From Nemertoderma westbladi (taxonomy: Eukaryota > Xenacoelomorpha > Nemertodermatida > Nemertodermatidae): a stretch of DNA of 44,729 nt. The notes below the pieces were generated by a model. It was not told the DNA's origin. It made no database searches and saw only the letters and a list, made by a program, of their open reading frames with translations. Location: NCBI GenBank assembly GCA_032718475.1, contig JAUCBJ010002095.1, forward strand, positions 1-44,729. Direction: 5' to 3'. Positions 12,197 through 22,770 of this stretch are shown here, in pieces (within the stretch, counting starts at the first letter, position 1; every line of letters begins with the position of its first letter). A program made the translations under genes and the position numbers.

Positions 12197-12438
12197 CAAA
12201 CATATCCTACTCCACTTTTAATTTCTACCCGCTTTTCTAACCTGCTTCATAAAATTATACTTATTGGAGCCCTACGCAATCGCTCAATGAAATTGTATTC
12301 TACTGTACCTTTAATCTAGCCTGTTATGTCACTCAATTGAAAATTTATAAACTGTTGTACACATTTAGGCGTATTTAGTAAATAGTTATAATTACTGAAT
12401 TTTGAGTTTCTGTCAGTATGTTGTTTTATTTTATTTGG

Positions 12439-12475
12439 CTGATGATGATTATTTTGTAATATATCGAAACGTACC
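12439..12475 (+). ncRNA. Hammerhead ribozyme core, PLE 3' region
   Basis: CTGATGA (12439-12445), an AT-rich stem II region, then CGAAAC (12465-12470) and GTA as a possible cleavage triplet. GG before the core can pair with the CC that follows GTA, as the start of helix I. Minimal type I hammerheads in the terminal regions of Penelope-like elements are established. Stem II is imperfect here, so activity is uncertain. Confidence 0.65.
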
Positions 12476-12513
12476 ATGGGATTATTTAGTTGTTCGTTAA
12501 TATTGCTTTTCTT

Positions 12514-13449
12514 TATTATCAGAATTCTTGTATTATTTTTATGTTCATGTCATATTATGATGAAAACTATAACAAGATATAACATTCTATTGTAATAACC
12601 TTGCTGTCCATCCTATAATAGCTAATAACGATATGCTACATTATTATAATCCAATAAAATTTTATGGTATTCAGATATAAGTGTATGTTTACAAATGTAT
12701 AAATTATCATTTTATATAAAAAGATCTGGAATTAATTATTGTGTTGGCAGATGTGTGCAGTTGGAATTGCCTGTTATGATAAGATGTGGCATAAAACATA
12801 TGCAACATCTGATGCAGATAGTCACTAATTCCGCTTTGAATTATTTATTTAGTAATAATTATAAATAAATAATAACTTAATATTTCTTTAACTAATTAAA
12901 CAGATTATTTTTATAGATATAATATTTGGCAAATTACGTTTTTTAAATTAGTTTCAAAGCTCTCGTATGAAAAAAAGTTATATTTAGCGTGAAATCTATT
13001 CGACTTCAACAATAATAATAGTTACATAGCCTTTGACTGAGCCACAGTGAATTATAATCAAATATTTAAAGACTTTGTAAGTAACCCCGCGACAGATAAT
13101 GTAACCAACATTATTGGGACCTGGGAATGAAAATTATTTATGTTTTAAAATATTTTATAAACACGGGAAAACTGTAATTTAACTGAATAATTTACATGTA
13201 CGCGCCTTCAATATTTTGCGCGCCATTACATAGATATGTTTCCTAATGCTGATGTTTACCCCTGGCCTAAGTTCCAAAATTATGCCTATTTGACCCGCTA
13301 CGATGCAATGCACTCGATGAAAGTTCCCGGAAAAACTAATCAAGTTAAAGACCATAGAGACATCCACTAGCCTATAAATTAGTGGGGAGATAATGAGTTT
13401 GTTGAATATCGTTTAAGATCTACACCTAAAAGTGAAAGTAACTGTAATC
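12514..13449. other. AT-rich region upstream of the cystinosin-like gene
   Basis: No coding region or repeat is recognised. The segment should hold the promoter and 5' UTR of the following gene, but no convincing TATA box or initiator can be assigned. Confidence 0.4.
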
Positions 13450-15431
13450 ATGACATTTAACAAAACGTCACGAAATGTATTTCTCCTCTTGTTATTATTC
13501 ATAACTGAAAGAACAGAATCCTCATGTGATGACACCACTTTAGTTGTGACAGTCGACTCTTTGACAATAGTTGTAGGAGAGACTACGAATACCAGTGTAT
13601 CCCCGAACAGAGCTGGAGATACCTGCAACATCGAAATAAACGTAACGAGCACCAACCCTTCAATATGTCAGTCTTATTCAGCAATTTCAACTAATATTAG
13701 CATAGATATAATTCCAGTACATGGAGTGAATGCCGGAGCGTGCAGTCTGTTACTGGAGGCTAATCGACTGTTCTGGAACGGCCTTAATCAGTTGACTGTT
13801 AATGTTGATGTAGTCCGCAGTTCATTGGTTAATTGGTTTTCTATTGTGATTGGTTGGAGCTATATGGCTGTATGGGCTGCCTGTGAGTATCCCCAGATAT
13901 GGACCAATTACAGGAGGAAGAGTGTCACAGGGTTGAGTTTGGATTACATTGTATTACACTTGGTAAGATTTGTTTATTTTTTCTAATAATTAAAATAAAA
14001 ACATGAAGTAATTGTCATATTATTTAATTAGCAAGTAACCGTTTCAACAGCTTATAATAACCATGTTGGATGAATCATTGGTAAAATGTCAAACAGTGAC
14101 TGTTGCAGATATAATAATTGAGCTAAAATTTAATACAGTCAAAATACATGATTATTGGGTTTAAATTTTAGTTCGATTTCAACATGCAATACGATGTTGG
14201 CTAACACTGTTACTCACACTGGTGATACAAATAATTCTTCAAGTTGTATTCAGAAATTTTGGTAATTCGATTTTTAGTGTAAATAATTACAGTTCATTTA
14301 TCAAGATAAATTTGCGAGAGATGTAAAATTACGTTGCCCAATATATTTATTATTATAATTGCCGAATTTGCATTGCATTGCAAAATTAACTTCCTTTGGT
14401 TGTAAACGCTAGACCGACATCCGACAGCTAACAACCGACAATTTTCATTACGAACAAAACTGAAACTGTAACATGCCACTGTGAGGTGCTCATTTCCTTT
14501 AATGTTACTAATCGTTGATATAATCGATGTCTATATTATATAAGAGCAAATGGGCTTTATTTACAAAGGTTCTAAGGTTCATAACATTTGCACAATGTCT
14601 CTGCTGAATAGAACACATATATTAATAAATTGTTGATGTTGAGTGGGTGAGTTATAGACCCATAAAGACGCTGTGGTTTTGATACTTAAGGGTAAACCTA
14701 ATAATTACCCAATACTTATTTTGAAATTGAAATAACAATGTCATTAATGTATGGAATTGATCAAATATTATAACTTACATATTTTTTTACATTAACAGGC
14801 TGGGTTCTGCTGCTACTCGCTATACAACATCGGTATGTATTACATACCGGAAGTAAACAAGGAGTACCAATACTTATACCCTTCCAGTACCAATCCAGTT
14901 CATCTAAACGATTTGGTATTCGCTTTACACAACCTATGCGCCGCTTTAATTGAGGCTATTCAATGTGTAGTCTACGACAGAGGATCTCAGAGAGTCAATA
15001 GGATAACTGTAGCGTTACTGGTCCTTGTCTGTTTCATTATAGGCCTACTCACGGTCCTGTCATTGAGTCAGGTACTGTGGTGGCTGTATTTCATTACGTT
15101 GGTTTCTTACATCAAAGTGATTTTGACATTGATTAAATACTTTCCTCAGATGTACACTAACTACAGAAAAAAATCTACCATTGGTGTGAGCATATGGAGG
15201 GTTATCTTAGATTTTATTGGGGGTTCCTTAAGTGTCACACAGATGATCCTACTCTCGGCTAATGGTGATAATTGGATATCAATATTAACTAATTTTACGA
15301 AGTTTTCACTGGGGTTGGTCTGCATATGCACAAACTGTGTTCTAATTGTACAACATTATTGTTTATATTTCTCTGCAAGAAACTCTGAAGAATCTATTAA
15401 TATTCTTAGGAAAAGGAAAAACAGTAAATAA
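13450..15431 (+). CDS. Cystinosin-like lysosomal cystine/H+ symporter
   Basis: Two exons, 13450-13962 and 14799-15431, joined in phase 0 across an 836-base intron (TTG|GTAAGA donor, TTAACAG|GCT acceptor), give 381 residues; cystinosins are about 360-400. ATG 13450 is chosen because the frame upstream has only a GTG (13432). A signal-peptide-like hydrophobic stretch (11-18) and a Cys- and Asn-rich lumenal domain with NTS, NVT and NIS glycosylation sequons precede seven likely membrane helices. Both PQ-loop motifs are present: YPQIWTNYRRKS (PQ 148-149) and FPQMYTNYRKKS (PQ 287-288), each followed by its acidic residue (D165 in GLSLDY, D309 in ILDFIGGS). The family exports cystine from lysosomes with protons. 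Oddities: Asn350 stands where human cystinosin has Asp346, and the tail (RKRKNSK) lacks the GYDQL-type lysosomal signal. It could be a lineage paralogue. Confidence 0.93.
13963..14798 (+). other. Intron of the cystinosin-like gene
   Basis: A GT-AG intron of 836 bases with a T-rich tract (ATTTTTTTAC) before the acceptor. Joining the exons restores the family's continuous HLAGFCCYSLYNIG segment. It is the only intron visible in the coding region, which is few for this family. Confidence 0.88.
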
Positions 15432-15432
15432 A
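15427..15432 (+). terminator. Polyadenylation-signal hexamer overlapping the stop codon
   Basis: AATAAA overlaps the TAA stop of the cystinosin-like gene. If used, the 3' UTR would be very short. Other AT-rich hexamers further down could serve instead. Confidence 0.3.
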
Positions 15433-15828
15433 ACTAACTATATGTATAATTGTATATCGCGCTGATTCAAGTTTCATAGTGCTATTGCAAGTTATAGAAC
15501 TAATTACAAATTGATTAAACAGCCTAATCAGCAATTCTAAAGTGAGTCAAGATCTCAAATCAAAAGTTTACGAACGATAAGATAAAGCTTTCCAACCGGT
15601 TTTAAAGGGAACATTAAACTACATGAGCGCAAAAAATTGTTGGCCTATAAACGTTTGGATAAGGAGTAACAAGGTGCCTTGAATCGAGTGGCGGTGTGTT
15701 TTTAGGTCAGCGTAGCGAGACCGAAAGTATTCACTCAGTTGTTGTTATTAATTTCCAGTTAGGTTTTAATAAGGTTTCATATTGTTTTTTTTATTTTACA
15801 AAATATGCTTTATTTTACTCTTAAATTC

Positions 15829-16106
15829 GCCCATGTGAAGAATACCAGGATTTCACTTTTCGGTCGACTTTTTATTGGAATTTTATATATGAAGATTTTT
15901 TATTTTTTTTTAATTTATCTTTATTAAGTGTTTTATAGAGCTTATTTCTGTCTTATAACCTGTACATATACTAATTCGTTTATTGTTTTGGTTAGATTCA
16001 GCCCTTCTGTAACCTGTGGTTTTGGTGAAAACCTGGTATTCTTCACATGGAGGTAACTGCAAAGTGAAATATAACGGCAGAAAGTCTGGTATTCTTCACA
16101 TGGGCC
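15829..16106. mobile_element. Small inverted-repeat element (MITE-like)
   Basis: CCCATGTGAAGAATACCAG near the left end is matched by CTGGTATTCTTCACATGGG near the right end (about 16085-16103), with TTAA close outside each end (15821-15824 and 16108-16111). A further inverted copy of the motif sits inside near 16031. It is about 280 bases long with no coding capacity. A short TTAA-targeting element is plausible, but the spacing between TTAA and repeat differs at the two ends. Confidence 0.45.
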
Positions 16107-16111
16107 CTTAA

Positions 16112-17114
16112 ATTTATTAAGAGGCCTTAACTATTCATTAATATTTCATTATATAACTCCTTAACCCTTAAACTGGTGAGGGTTTTTCTAAAACGCCATC
16201 TCCACTTGGTGAAAACTCAAAAATGAGTTTTGCGATTGTTAGTTCTACTTGGTGGGAATTTTTGATGAAATCTATCACCAAGTGTCACCACAATCACAAA
16301 GTGTGTGTATTATACATCTGTGCACTATACCATCGATCGTTTCGAAATCTACCAAACGAGAAGGAACATCTGGGCAGAATCAGAATTAGATGTTGAAATG
16401 AGTGACTTTGAATAGCTGATCGGATGAAAATTACATGTTTACTTATATTTTTACTGATATGGCAATGGTATTATACTTATTGTATGTGCCACTTCCAGAA
16501 AGTTAGGAATAATTTTCAAGTCATTCTTTTTAGGTATTCCAAACTGATATAATTCCGCATTCAATTCATAACTTTACATAAAATTTTTTTAAACTTTATC
16601 AAGTAGAAGAAAAACTCTTACCAAGGAGGAATAGCAGAAAAATATAACCTCTACCAAGTCAGGACGAATGCTCCTAAACTCATATGAGTTTTCACCAAGG
16701 CAAACACTTCTTCTTAAAAAAGACCCACCATGTGGAATTGGAACTCCCAAATAATATTAATATTTCAGCTATGTAGGCATACATTACAACCAATTTAGTG
16801 TTTAGCTATTTCAGTATAATGTTTTGCAAAAAAAGTGTCACAACATATTAAGAAGATTTACCATGCTTTGGTACAGCTTTGATTGAAATGGATACAATTA
16901 ATTATGGTAAGCGTCGTGGCTGCCTACATTTCAGTATGGATGTAAAAATTAATGAGTAAATTACTTTACAACTGATGGTAACACAGTTTACAGTAAACAG
17001 GTTACAGGGAACCGAACAACAACCAAGAATGTGAAAATTGAGTGCGTGGAGGACTGTATAGTGAATTGTGGATAAATTGAAAAGAAAATGGTAGCTACAA
17101 ACTTCTAATAACCT
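16112..17114. other. No gene seen; repeated CTTGGTGA words
   Basis: No coding region. A TTAACCCTTAAA end-like motif at 16161 and scattered CTTGGTGA/TCACCAAG words (16195-16290, 16620-16705) suggest an old repeat, but I find no matching right end. Confidence 0.35.
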
Positions 17115-17118
17115 TTAA

Positions 17119-18685
17119 CCCTATTAAACCCGGGGGGGGGGGGGGGGGTCAATATGACCCCTCCCGTGGTTTTTTTATTATAATTCTGAAACAAACGCAG
17201 TTGGGAATCTGAAATTTTATGACTTTTCCTAAAAATCTATTGTCTTCCTAGTAGTGAAAACCGTTTTCAAAAATATTGGGTACTTTTCGAGTTATAGCAC
17301 CATTATTTAACCCTACTTTTGGCACTTTTTTTGAGACGTTTTTTGAAAATTACATTTCATTAAATATGAATTGTAACATCTCTATTTTTGATTTACACCG
17401 GTTTTTTGGTGTTAGAAATTTGATGGAATTCATATAAATTGATTTAGAAATTTCAAACTTGTTTTTTTCGGTGGGTGCCAAATTTTGGTGCCAGCACCAA
17501 ATTTTGAAATAAGTAAATTTTGTAAATTGATAGTTTGAAACTTGTTTTTTACGCAATTGGGGTTTTTTGGGTTTCTGGATTCGATGAAATATATACGAGT
17601 TGCACCAAGCGTATCAAACTTGTATTTTTCGGTGCTGTGTGCAAATTTTGGTCCTAGCACGAAATTTTGAAAATCCATTCAATAGATAAAATTGCTTGTG
17701 ACAATTAATTTCTTGCGTTTTAGAGGTTTATGGCTGTTCTGAATTCAATGGAAAATATAATTATCGAACTAGACATCTCAAACTTGTATTTTTCGGATGT
17801 GGGTGCAAAATGTGGTGCTAGCACCAAAATTTGAAAACCATCAAATATATCAATTGATTGTGTCACCTTGTTTCTTGCGTTATACGGGTTTGTGATGGTT
17901 CTGAATTCAATGGAATCAGTAAAAATTTCATAAGAGTTCTCAAACTTGTATTTTTCGTCGGTGGGTGAAAATTGTTGTGCCAGCACCAAATTTTGGAAAT
18001 TATGCAAATTGATAAGTAGATAGTATCACCTTGTTTCTTGCGTTATACGGATTTATGAGGGTCCTGAATCCGATGGAATCAATAAAAACAGCACTGGACA
18101 TCGCAAACTTGTACTTTTTGGTGATGGGTACGAAATTTGGTGCTAGCACCAAAATTTGCCAAATTACGCCGAAAAATACAAGTAGCATTGATCTGGCAGA
18201 TTAGAAATGTATTCCATTAGAATCAGCGCCCTCGAAAACCTGAAAATGTGAATTTATAGCATCGTATAAGTGAATTAAAAATTTTGTGTTTTAACTGAAA
18301 AGTGCTGGTTACTTGTTTTTTTCATTTTTTTCCTACACAGAGAGGACTAAACAGCCATTTATAGTAATCATATCATTTTTTAATATTTTCCAATGTATTT
18401 TGCACCCCAGAAAACCTGTATTGAAAAATAATTAGCCGAAAATGTAACTTTCAAATTTGGTGAAAATTGTGCACTACTTGTAATTTTGGTGCTGCAATAT
18501 AACCATCCCAGTACATTTTTTCGAAAATTTTTTTTTTCGGTCGGATCCAGACAAGTGATACCTACTTACAAACAAAAAATCAGACGTTTTCGTAAATATT
18601 TGTAGATTTTAGAGGGGGGGGTCAATATGACCCCCTCCCCCCCCCCGGTATTTGTACAACATTTTATAGCCCGGTACTAATAGGG
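17119..18685. mobile_element. TTAA-flanked non-autonomous element, copy 1
   Basis: The 1567-base element is flanked by TTAA on both sides (17115-17118, 18686-18689). Its terminal inverted repeats start CCCTATTA and run into CCGGG. A TTAA target duplication with ends starting CCC fits piggyBac-type transposition. Just inside each end a G-run, TCAATATGA and a C-run form a palindrome (17132-17165; about 18614-18646). The core holds five ~162-base repeats. No transposase is present, so it would be moved in trans. A second copy lies at 26940-28514 in the same orientation. Confidence 0.85.
17440..18190. repeat. Five ~162-bp tandem repeats inside element copy 1
   Basis: Each unit centres on a palindrome of the type TTTGGTGCTAGCACCAAA, found near 17489, 17651, 17816, 17978 and 18139 (spacings about 161-165). 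Other unit words are CTCAAACTTGTATTTTTCGG and GAATTCAATGGAAT. Minus-strand translation yields a repeated peptide, but every unit is interrupted, so coding is not supported. Confidence 0.85.
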
Positions 18686-19079
18686 TTAATGATAATCTTT
18701 ATCTTAATTGAATAACCTATATATATTTACTTTACAATACTGCCGGCAAACCTCCAAGATTAACATATGTTTCAACTTCTTTCAACAGTTTACAATATTG
18801 GCAAGCTAATATACTTACTTGTATCTTATATTGGATATTAGCTATGGCCTAAGTATAATTTATGACAGACTGCTCGTTTAAACGATTCGTGCCATTTCAT
18901 TGTCTGTTCGAAAGTAATTAGCCAGATGAGATCCATATGATGATAGATCTCAGTTATCATTCACAAAACTGAATATCCCATCAAAAGCCCAAAATACACC
19001 GACCATATTTTTATAATTAATCTCAAAGTGCATTCATCCGAAATTAAAATTAGCAGGTTATATCATTGTAACTTTAGTT

Positions 19080-19190
19080 GGGCACAGATTTGCCAAGTCC
19101 ACAATCACGTCCAGGTGGGATCGAACAGGTCATATCCGGGTTGGAAGTCTGACGCTCCATCCAGTCAGCTATCGGCTCAGGCAAAATGTA
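19080..19190 (-). mobile_element. tRNA-derived SINE head
   Basis: On the minus strand, an A-box-like TAGCTGACTGGATGGAGC and a B box TGTTCGATCCC stand at tRNA spacing, followed by CACCTGGACGTGATTG and a tail containing TGTGCCCAACTAAAGTTA. The lack of an intact cloverleaf argues for a SINE. Confidence 0.65.
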
Positions 19191-19317
19191 GACCTGGAAA
19201 TACTACCTGATACCTTGTATGTCCGCAATTTATGTCCTCATGGCCTCCCACCTGTTAATACCATCATATGCTGCCACTGTGATAAATCATTCTGTACTTG
19301 GCCATGGAGGTCTCCAG

Positions 19318-19400
19318 TTAGATCACACCTGGACGTCATTGCTGACTTTGCAAAAGATGTGCCCAACGAAAAGTTATAATATGATACCACTCATTCACCC
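19318..19400 (+). mobile_element. SINE 3' fragment (inverted relative to the previous)
   Basis: GATCACACCTGGACGTCATT, GACTTTGCAAAAGATGTGCC and CAACGAAAAGTTATAATAT follow the body of the neighbouring minus-strand SINE, but on the plus strand. It lacks the A-box half. Confidence 0.55.
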
Positions 19401-19484
19401 ATAAAACCAATAATAATAAATTATAAATATACCGGTCGCATTTCTCTATGGGTGTAGATGTCCTGCTTAAATTACTAGTTAATC

Positions 19485-19570
19485 AGCTGACTTTGCAAAG
19501 CTGTGCCCAACTAAAGTTATTATTATAGTGTTATAATAATATGAAACCACTCATTCACCCAAAACACCAA
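19485..19570 (+). mobile_element. SINE tail fragment
   Basis: GACTTTGCAAAGCTGTGCCC, AACTAAAGTTATTATTATA and ACCACTCATTCACCC repeat the end of the plus-strand fragment about 150 bases before. It is only the 3' part of the SINE. Confidence 0.5.
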
Positions 19571-20130
19571 TAATAGGCATCACAGACAGAAATCAGGTAA
19601 ATCATGACCTGTTAACACCAATTATGATGAATCAACAAGAATACTCCGAGTGGTTCCAATATAAGGAGACCCACTTTTTATAAACGGATAGGGTCCACAA
19701 GGTAGTTTAATGGACTAGGATTTGACGTGGCAGAGATTAATAAAAAAAAATCATTGCCTGTGGAAGGCATTTCCTCACCCAGCAATCATAGTGGCCAATG
19801 AGTCAAGAGAGTCCAATGATCCCAAGTGAAACAGGTCCTAAAAACCACCCCAAACCAACTTGAACAATATGAACAGCAATGTATATACTTAAATTTGTAT
19901 ATTTACTTCAACATGTACACAAAAGTACAATTGTTGATTGTAAAATAGTGATATAAGGCAATCTTATCAGTAATTACAAGGGAAACTGCAGAATCATCTA
20001 TTTCGACATTTTATTGCCTTGACATTGCATCTGGACCTAATTGTTTCTTTCTTGTTGTGTAATGCTATTCGATATCTTTGTAAAGGCTTTTGCGGAATTA
20101 GCTGGTTATTTTTCCCGCAAAGTACTCTGT

Positions 20131-20250
20131 AGGTGTTTTAGCGGACATAAAAAGCCGTTTCCTTACTGTACCGGTGTTTTAGTGGACATAAAAAGCCATT
20201 TCTTCTGTATGTGTACTTTAGCGGACATAACTAGCGATTTTATGTCGCAA
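20131..20250 (+). repeat. Three ~40-bp tandem copies
   Basis: TTTAGYGGACATAAAAAGCC recurs at about 20137, 20178 and 20217 (spacing about 40). The third copy is diverged. It lies inside an 82-codon open frame without recognisable similarity, which I do not call as a gene. Confidence 0.55.
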
Positions 20251-22129
20251 TACACCAAAATAATCTTGATACAGTGTAAGTTCAGATGACGACATCTATC
20301 AGCTGATATGTCCACGTGTAACTTTTTCTTTGTTCTTTGTTCGGTCGACCAATCAGAGCGATTTTCATTTTATTTGTACAGAAACCTCCGGGAAATCGCG
20401 CAATGCGTTATGGTTTATGTTTACCTTTTTTCCTGATGCCAGAACATCGGCTGTGGAATTATTCTGTGTTTCAGACTTTAGCCAAACATTAGAACGGCTT
20501 TGATCATAGAAACGTATAACTGTTATCAAATCAATCAAATCGCACCTCATATCACAAACCGAACTGGTCAGACTCAAATGCTATACATACCTTTCACCGC
20601 ATTGTTTTACTGCTATTTACTGTCGGTTATTAATTGTATCAGTTGATGGAATATTGTTATATTTGGAGAATATCGATAAATAACCATAAAACCCCAATCT
20701 TCTTGATATACTGAAGGTTAGAGAGACCGGTTACATATAGCAATTGCGACTTACATTATAGTGGTTTTGGAGTGAATTGAATGCTATTTCATAGGCCCTA
20801 CATGTGTCGGTTGCTGTTCTCCTTATATATGATTAAAATTAGTGAAGGTCGGCAGATCGGTGTGCAGCATTGTGCGGTAGTGTGCATGAGTGTGATAAAT
20901 AACAAAGCATCTCCTAAAGAATGCGCTTTATACGTGAATCATTAGCCATCCTGTTGTGTTTAGTGTAAGTCATAACTCTGTTTACATACTTAGAGCGCCA
21001 CGTCCTAAAGGAACTGTTAATATTTCCCGAAAGTGAATAATATTTGTCAGAGATTATATATTAACGATCAATCGAATAATACAGTAGGCCTACACCGCAA
21101 TAAGGTCAGAGCTTCCGAATCCAGTCTCCCGGGTAAATCCAGCGGGTGAATGGTCGCGCATAGGCTGGCTTCGGCTAATGTAGTTTTATGTGTATCAAAT
21201 ACTCGTCATAGGCTAAAGTCGATTTATAACCTAGAAGACACATAAATTTGGCAGGTTAAACTGCTAAAGGTCTAAAAGCGCGAACAGTCTTTATGGACTC
21301 ATCGAATTATAGACACTGAATTAACTTCCAATCTTGTAATATTTTAATAGCCTTATGGTTAGTTTTTACATAACAGCACGAAATATGTGGTAATTATAGT
21401 TAACTGCTAATAAGTCCCTGTTCAATAGGCACATATGTGGACTCTGCTGCAGATGTAAATATCGATCCTGCAGATACATCCATTAATGCAGCATGATGGT
21501 TTAACAACCAATGAATGCTTTTGCATTAAGACGAAACGTACACCTTCTTCAGACCAGTTAGGTGCCAAACAAGTCATCCATTCTTTATCAAACATATATT
21601 ACCATCTTCTACATTTTCAAATATAATATTGAAGTTGGCTACTATACTGCAACTACAGAATAAATTACACCAAGCAAAGCACACCTCCATTCTCATTTGT
21701 CTTTGTTTAAACCTACCATCACCTGATCTGGCCTTGCTCAAAATCCACATTTATCAATTAGATTGACTTGATGGCTTACATAGTTGTGTTGTTAACATAT
21801 TTTAGCACCTGCTGCTCCATGCTCATTTGTAATTACTAACTGGGTGAGCCTACCTTGTTCCTCAGCTTTGGTCTTGGACAAGACATTCTTAAGTGGCAAT
21901 ATAATATTTTGCATCCGTTATCTTTTCTTGAGTCTTTGCTGACTCTCTAATGCACATAATTGGCATTGTTTGATAACTGACAGGCAATGCTCTGTTTTGC
22001 CTGATAATTTTGAGAAATTATCTGGCGGGCTCACAAATAACACAATATGCTCACAGTTACTATACTCACAAATAATCCCATTGTGGTCATTAATGTCACA
22101 TTTACAAAAGTGAAGAATGCTGCTAAGAG
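20251..22129. other. No gene seen
   Basis: No open frame with recognisable motifs, terminal repeats or RNA gene. GACGAAACGTACACC near 21530 resembles the 3' half of a hammerhead core, but no CTGATGA partner lies at the right distance. Confidence 0.4.
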
Positions 22130-22770
22130 TATAAGACCAATTGTGCCAGTGGAGTAGATATTGTACTCCCTGAGATCTTTAAAATACCTCTCAGTGTGTC
22201 TCTAGAGTGTCTCAGTGACCCCATGATCATAATATCTAACAGAGTACAATCATTTAGACAATGAGAGGAAACAAATAAGTTGGCCCCAGTCCGCAAGAAG
22301 GGCAACCTAACAATCTATGTATCTGGCTGGAATTTTGTTGATCTCGATTGCTGCAAAGCTATCCAATATAATTAAATTAAATCGCATCAGGGATCCAAAT
22401 GAGAGACTGCTATGTGGAAATCAGAATTGGATCCGTAAAGGTCGTAGGACCATGGAGCCTATTCTGATGCTTAGATAATGGAAGTGTTACAAAAATAAGA
22501 CAGGCATCTGGCTATCTTATTTCTTTGATTTCTCTTTGATTTCTTGAAGGCCTTCGATTCAGTCACCCGACCACGTATGTTCAGCATACTTGAATTATAT
22601 GGGATTCCTGAGGAATTTATTGCAGCAACACACTTTATGATGGTACAAAGACTATTGTGTCTGCCATTGATGGTGACACATCCATTCAAAGTATTATGCC
22701 GAGTTCTCCAGGAACTTACACCATTCTGATTCATAATTGCGGTTGACTATGTATGTTCTAGCATAATAAT
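22130..22770 (+). pseudogene. LINE reverse transcriptase fragment
   Basis: Across several frames the order of RT motifs is visible: ASGVDIVLPEIFK (about 22135), PVRKKGNL (about 22290), NQNWIRKGRRTMEPILMLR (about 22425), KAFDSVTRPRMFSILELYGI (about 22547) and a degenerate LQELTPF that ends the palm approach (about 22710). Frameshifts and stops separate them. The palm YADD box and the endonuclease are absent. It resembles the RTE-like fragment at 3432-5430 in motif style, and may be the same family. Confidence 0.75.

Larger units (their letters stand above)
9348..12513 (+). mobile_element. Penelope-like element, head-to-head with a deleted copy
   Basis: The body (about 9775-12513, plus) carries the PLE reverse transcriptase and GIY-YIG endonuclease. 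Its last ~352 bases (12162-12513) reappear in inverted orientation at 9348-9698, and its first ~40 bases (about 9775-9815) reappear inverted at 9696-9735. Read on the minus strand, 9735 to 9348 is therefore the element's 5' start joined directly to its 3' end, that is, an internally deleted copy facing the full copy across an AT-rich loop of about 40 bases. The deletion join falls at a shared TAC. Inverted partial copies are known in this class. Both arms include a hammerhead core. Confidence 0.9.

Noticed and set aside
16161-16740. Third TTAA element starting TTAACCCTTAAA
   Set aside because: No matching inverted right end was found.
17430-18188. Repeated minus-strand peptide (FQNLVLAPNFAPTSEKYKF type) across the 162-bp units
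   Set aside because: Frames are broken in every few units in both element copies; it follows from tandem DNA repeats rather than coding selection.
21520-21550. Hammerhead ribozyme near GACGAAACGTACACC
   Set aside because: No CTGATGA at the proper distance; only half the core is present.
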